NCBI GenBank assembly: GCA_002176905.1
Contig: MSYE01000211.1
Coordinates: 1-6,852 of the forward strand
DNA: 6,852 nucleotides
Source of the DNA: a bacterium F11
Lineage (GTDB): Bacteria; Elusimicrobiota; Elusimicrobia; F11
Reading direction: 5' to 3'
This document shows positions 6,068-6,852 of the stretch, piece by piece. Position 1 is the first letter of the stretch. The number at the start of each line of letters is the position of its first letter. Below the pieces are notes generated by a model, which saw nothing but the letters and a program-made list of their open reading frames with translations, made no database searches and was not told where the DNA came from. The position numbers and the translations under genes are program-made.

Positions 6068-6649
6068 ATGATGAGAGTCGGTTTTTTGGGGGGGACGTTT
6101 GATCCTGTGCACAATGGTCATCTGATGTTGGCCCAAGCTGCTTTGTCTCAGTTGCGTTTGTCACGTGTTTATTTTGTCCTCTCTCCTCAATCTCCTTTTA
6201 AACAACATCGATCCATAACGTCTGTTGCTGATCGGCTTAGCATGCTGCGCTTGGCTCTTCACGGAAAACCGGGAATGTCAGTTGGGTTATGGGAAAAAGA
6301 CCGACCCGGTCCTCATTATACGGCGACAACACTGAGATTGCTAAAAAGCCGATTTCCGCGCCACCATCTCTTCTTTATTATGGGATCCGATACCATGCGG
6401 TCTTTTCCCAGATGGAAAAATCCTCATGAGATCGCCGAATTGGCCACACTTGTTGTGGGACTTAGACCGGGTAGTGCGGTGGTCCCTTTTTCTCCCCGAT
6501 TTAAGGATGAGATTGTGGTGTTAAAGGGACGATTTCCCGATTTTTCATCAACAGCGGTCCGGGAAGGAGGAAAAGGTGGGCACCTTCCAGGAAGGGATGT
6601 CCCCCCGGCAGTGTTTCGCTACATTCAACGAAAGGGTTTGTATCAATAA
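6068..6649 (+). CDS. nadD: Nicotinate-nucleotide adenylyltransferase
   Basis: NadD joins nicotinate mononucleotide and ATP to give deamido-NAD, an essential step of NAD synthesis in the cytoplasm. The 193-residue product opens with GFLGGTFDPVHNGHL (5-19), the nucleotidyltransferase GGTFDP-x-H-x-GH signature whose His15 and His18 bind the ATP phosphates. HYTATTLRLL (83-92) corresponds to the family's YT-x-x-TL element. GSDTMRSFPRWKNP (106-119) forms the nicotinate-mononucleotide pocket region. FSSTAVR (159-165) is the ISST-x-x-R motif that completes the ATP site. Length is normal for bacterial NadD. Two adjacent ATGs (6068, 6071) could serve as the start; the leader has only a weak purine run (GAAAAGAA, 6052-6059). 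It follows proA by 25 bases and its stop overlaps the next gene by one base, so the three are probably one operon. Confidence 0.96.
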   Translation: MMRVGFLGGTFDPVHNGHLMLAQAALSQLRLSRVYFVLSPQSPFKQHRSITSVADRLSMLRLALHGKPGMSVGLWEKDRPGPHYTATTLRLLKSRFPRHHLFFIMGSDTMRSFPRWKNPHEIAELATLVVGLRPGSAVVPFSPRFKDEIVVLKGRFPDFSSTAVREGGKGGHLPGRDVPPAVFRYIQRKGLYQ

Positions 6650-6852
6650 TGATGGAAACGGCTGTCCTAACCAAAGAGATAAAAAAAATATTATCCCCCG
6701 CCCGGTATCGCCATTCCCTTTCGGTTTCTCAATTTGCAGCCCGGTTGGCCAAGAGGCACGGTTGGGATCCTAGAGCGGCTTTTCAAGCGGGACTTGTTCA
6801 TGATTGTGCCAAGGAGTGGCCAAGAGCAAAGCTCATTCGGTATGTTCAGAAG
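6649..6852 (+). CDS. yqeK: YqeK-type HD-domain hydrolase, N-terminal 68 codons (3' end outside window)
   Basis: The frame opens with ATG at 6649, sharing its A with the nadD stop TAA (6647-6649); a second ATG follows at 6652. It runs open to the window end. The 68 residues include RYRHSLSVSQFAARLAKRHG (19-38) and AGLVHDCAKEWP (47-58). This is the start of an HD metal-binding domain, with His22 and the His51-Asp52 pair as visible ligands. The spacing and the HDxAKE form match YqeK, a family shown in Gram-positive bacteria to be a symmetrical diadenosine tetraphosphate hydrolase that yields two ADP. Direct linkage to nadD is typical for yqeK, and the overlapping stop and start suggest translational coupling. 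About two thirds of the protein (family about 190 residues) lies outside, so the remaining metal ligands cannot be checked. Confidence 0.88.
   Translation, partial: MMETAVLTKEIKKILSPARYRHSLSVSQFAARLAKRHGWDPRAAFQAGLVHDCAKEWPRAKLIRYVQK

Overview
This window reads as ordinary chromosomal DNA from an uncultured or poorly characterised bacterium. By eye the base composition is balanced, with mid-range G+C. The gene set is housekeeping: folate, TCA cycle, proline, NAD and tRNA. I cannot place the organism firmly. The one tRNA does not encode its 3' CCA. The proA-nadD-yqeK order resembles the obg/proB/proA/nadD clusters of Deltaproteobacteria, Nitrospirae and several candidate phyla. These are hints, not an identification. 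I see no phage, insertion sequence, CRISPR array, defence island or toxin-antitoxin pair.

Layout. Positions 1-176 hold the last 57 codons of a plus-strand dihydrofolate reductase (folA). It runs tail to tail into a minus-strand gene (173-1714) for a membrane-anchored spermidine-synthase-like protein, and the two stop codons share the palindrome TTAA. The gap 1715-2001 carries a tRNA-Leu(UAA) gene (1833-1916), then a perfect 8-bp hairpin and a short tandem array of the hexamer TCGAGC. From 2002 to the end everything is on the plus strand: an AcnA/IRP1-type aconitase (2002-4665), a 96-bp gap dominated by a large inverted repeat (4662-4748), proA (start best placed at 4762, to 6042), nadD (6068-6649), and the first 68 codons of a YqeK-type HD-domain hydrolase that overlaps the nadD stop and runs off the window.

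How the genes relate. Aconitase makes isocitrate, which leads to 2-oxoglutarate and glutamate. ProA reduces glutamyl phosphate to glutamate-5-semialdehyde with NADPH. NadD makes the dinucleotide needed for NAD(P). YqeK family members hydrolyse diadenosine tetraphosphate. proA, nadD and yqeK are closely spaced and probably cotranscribed. acnA may be in the same transcript or separated from it by the strong intergenic hairpin.

The least ordinary signals are non-coding. Both flanks of acnA carry CG-centred hexamer-repeat, palindromic DNA that no gene explains. I found no convincing new biological system; these repeats are the best candidates for follow-up.
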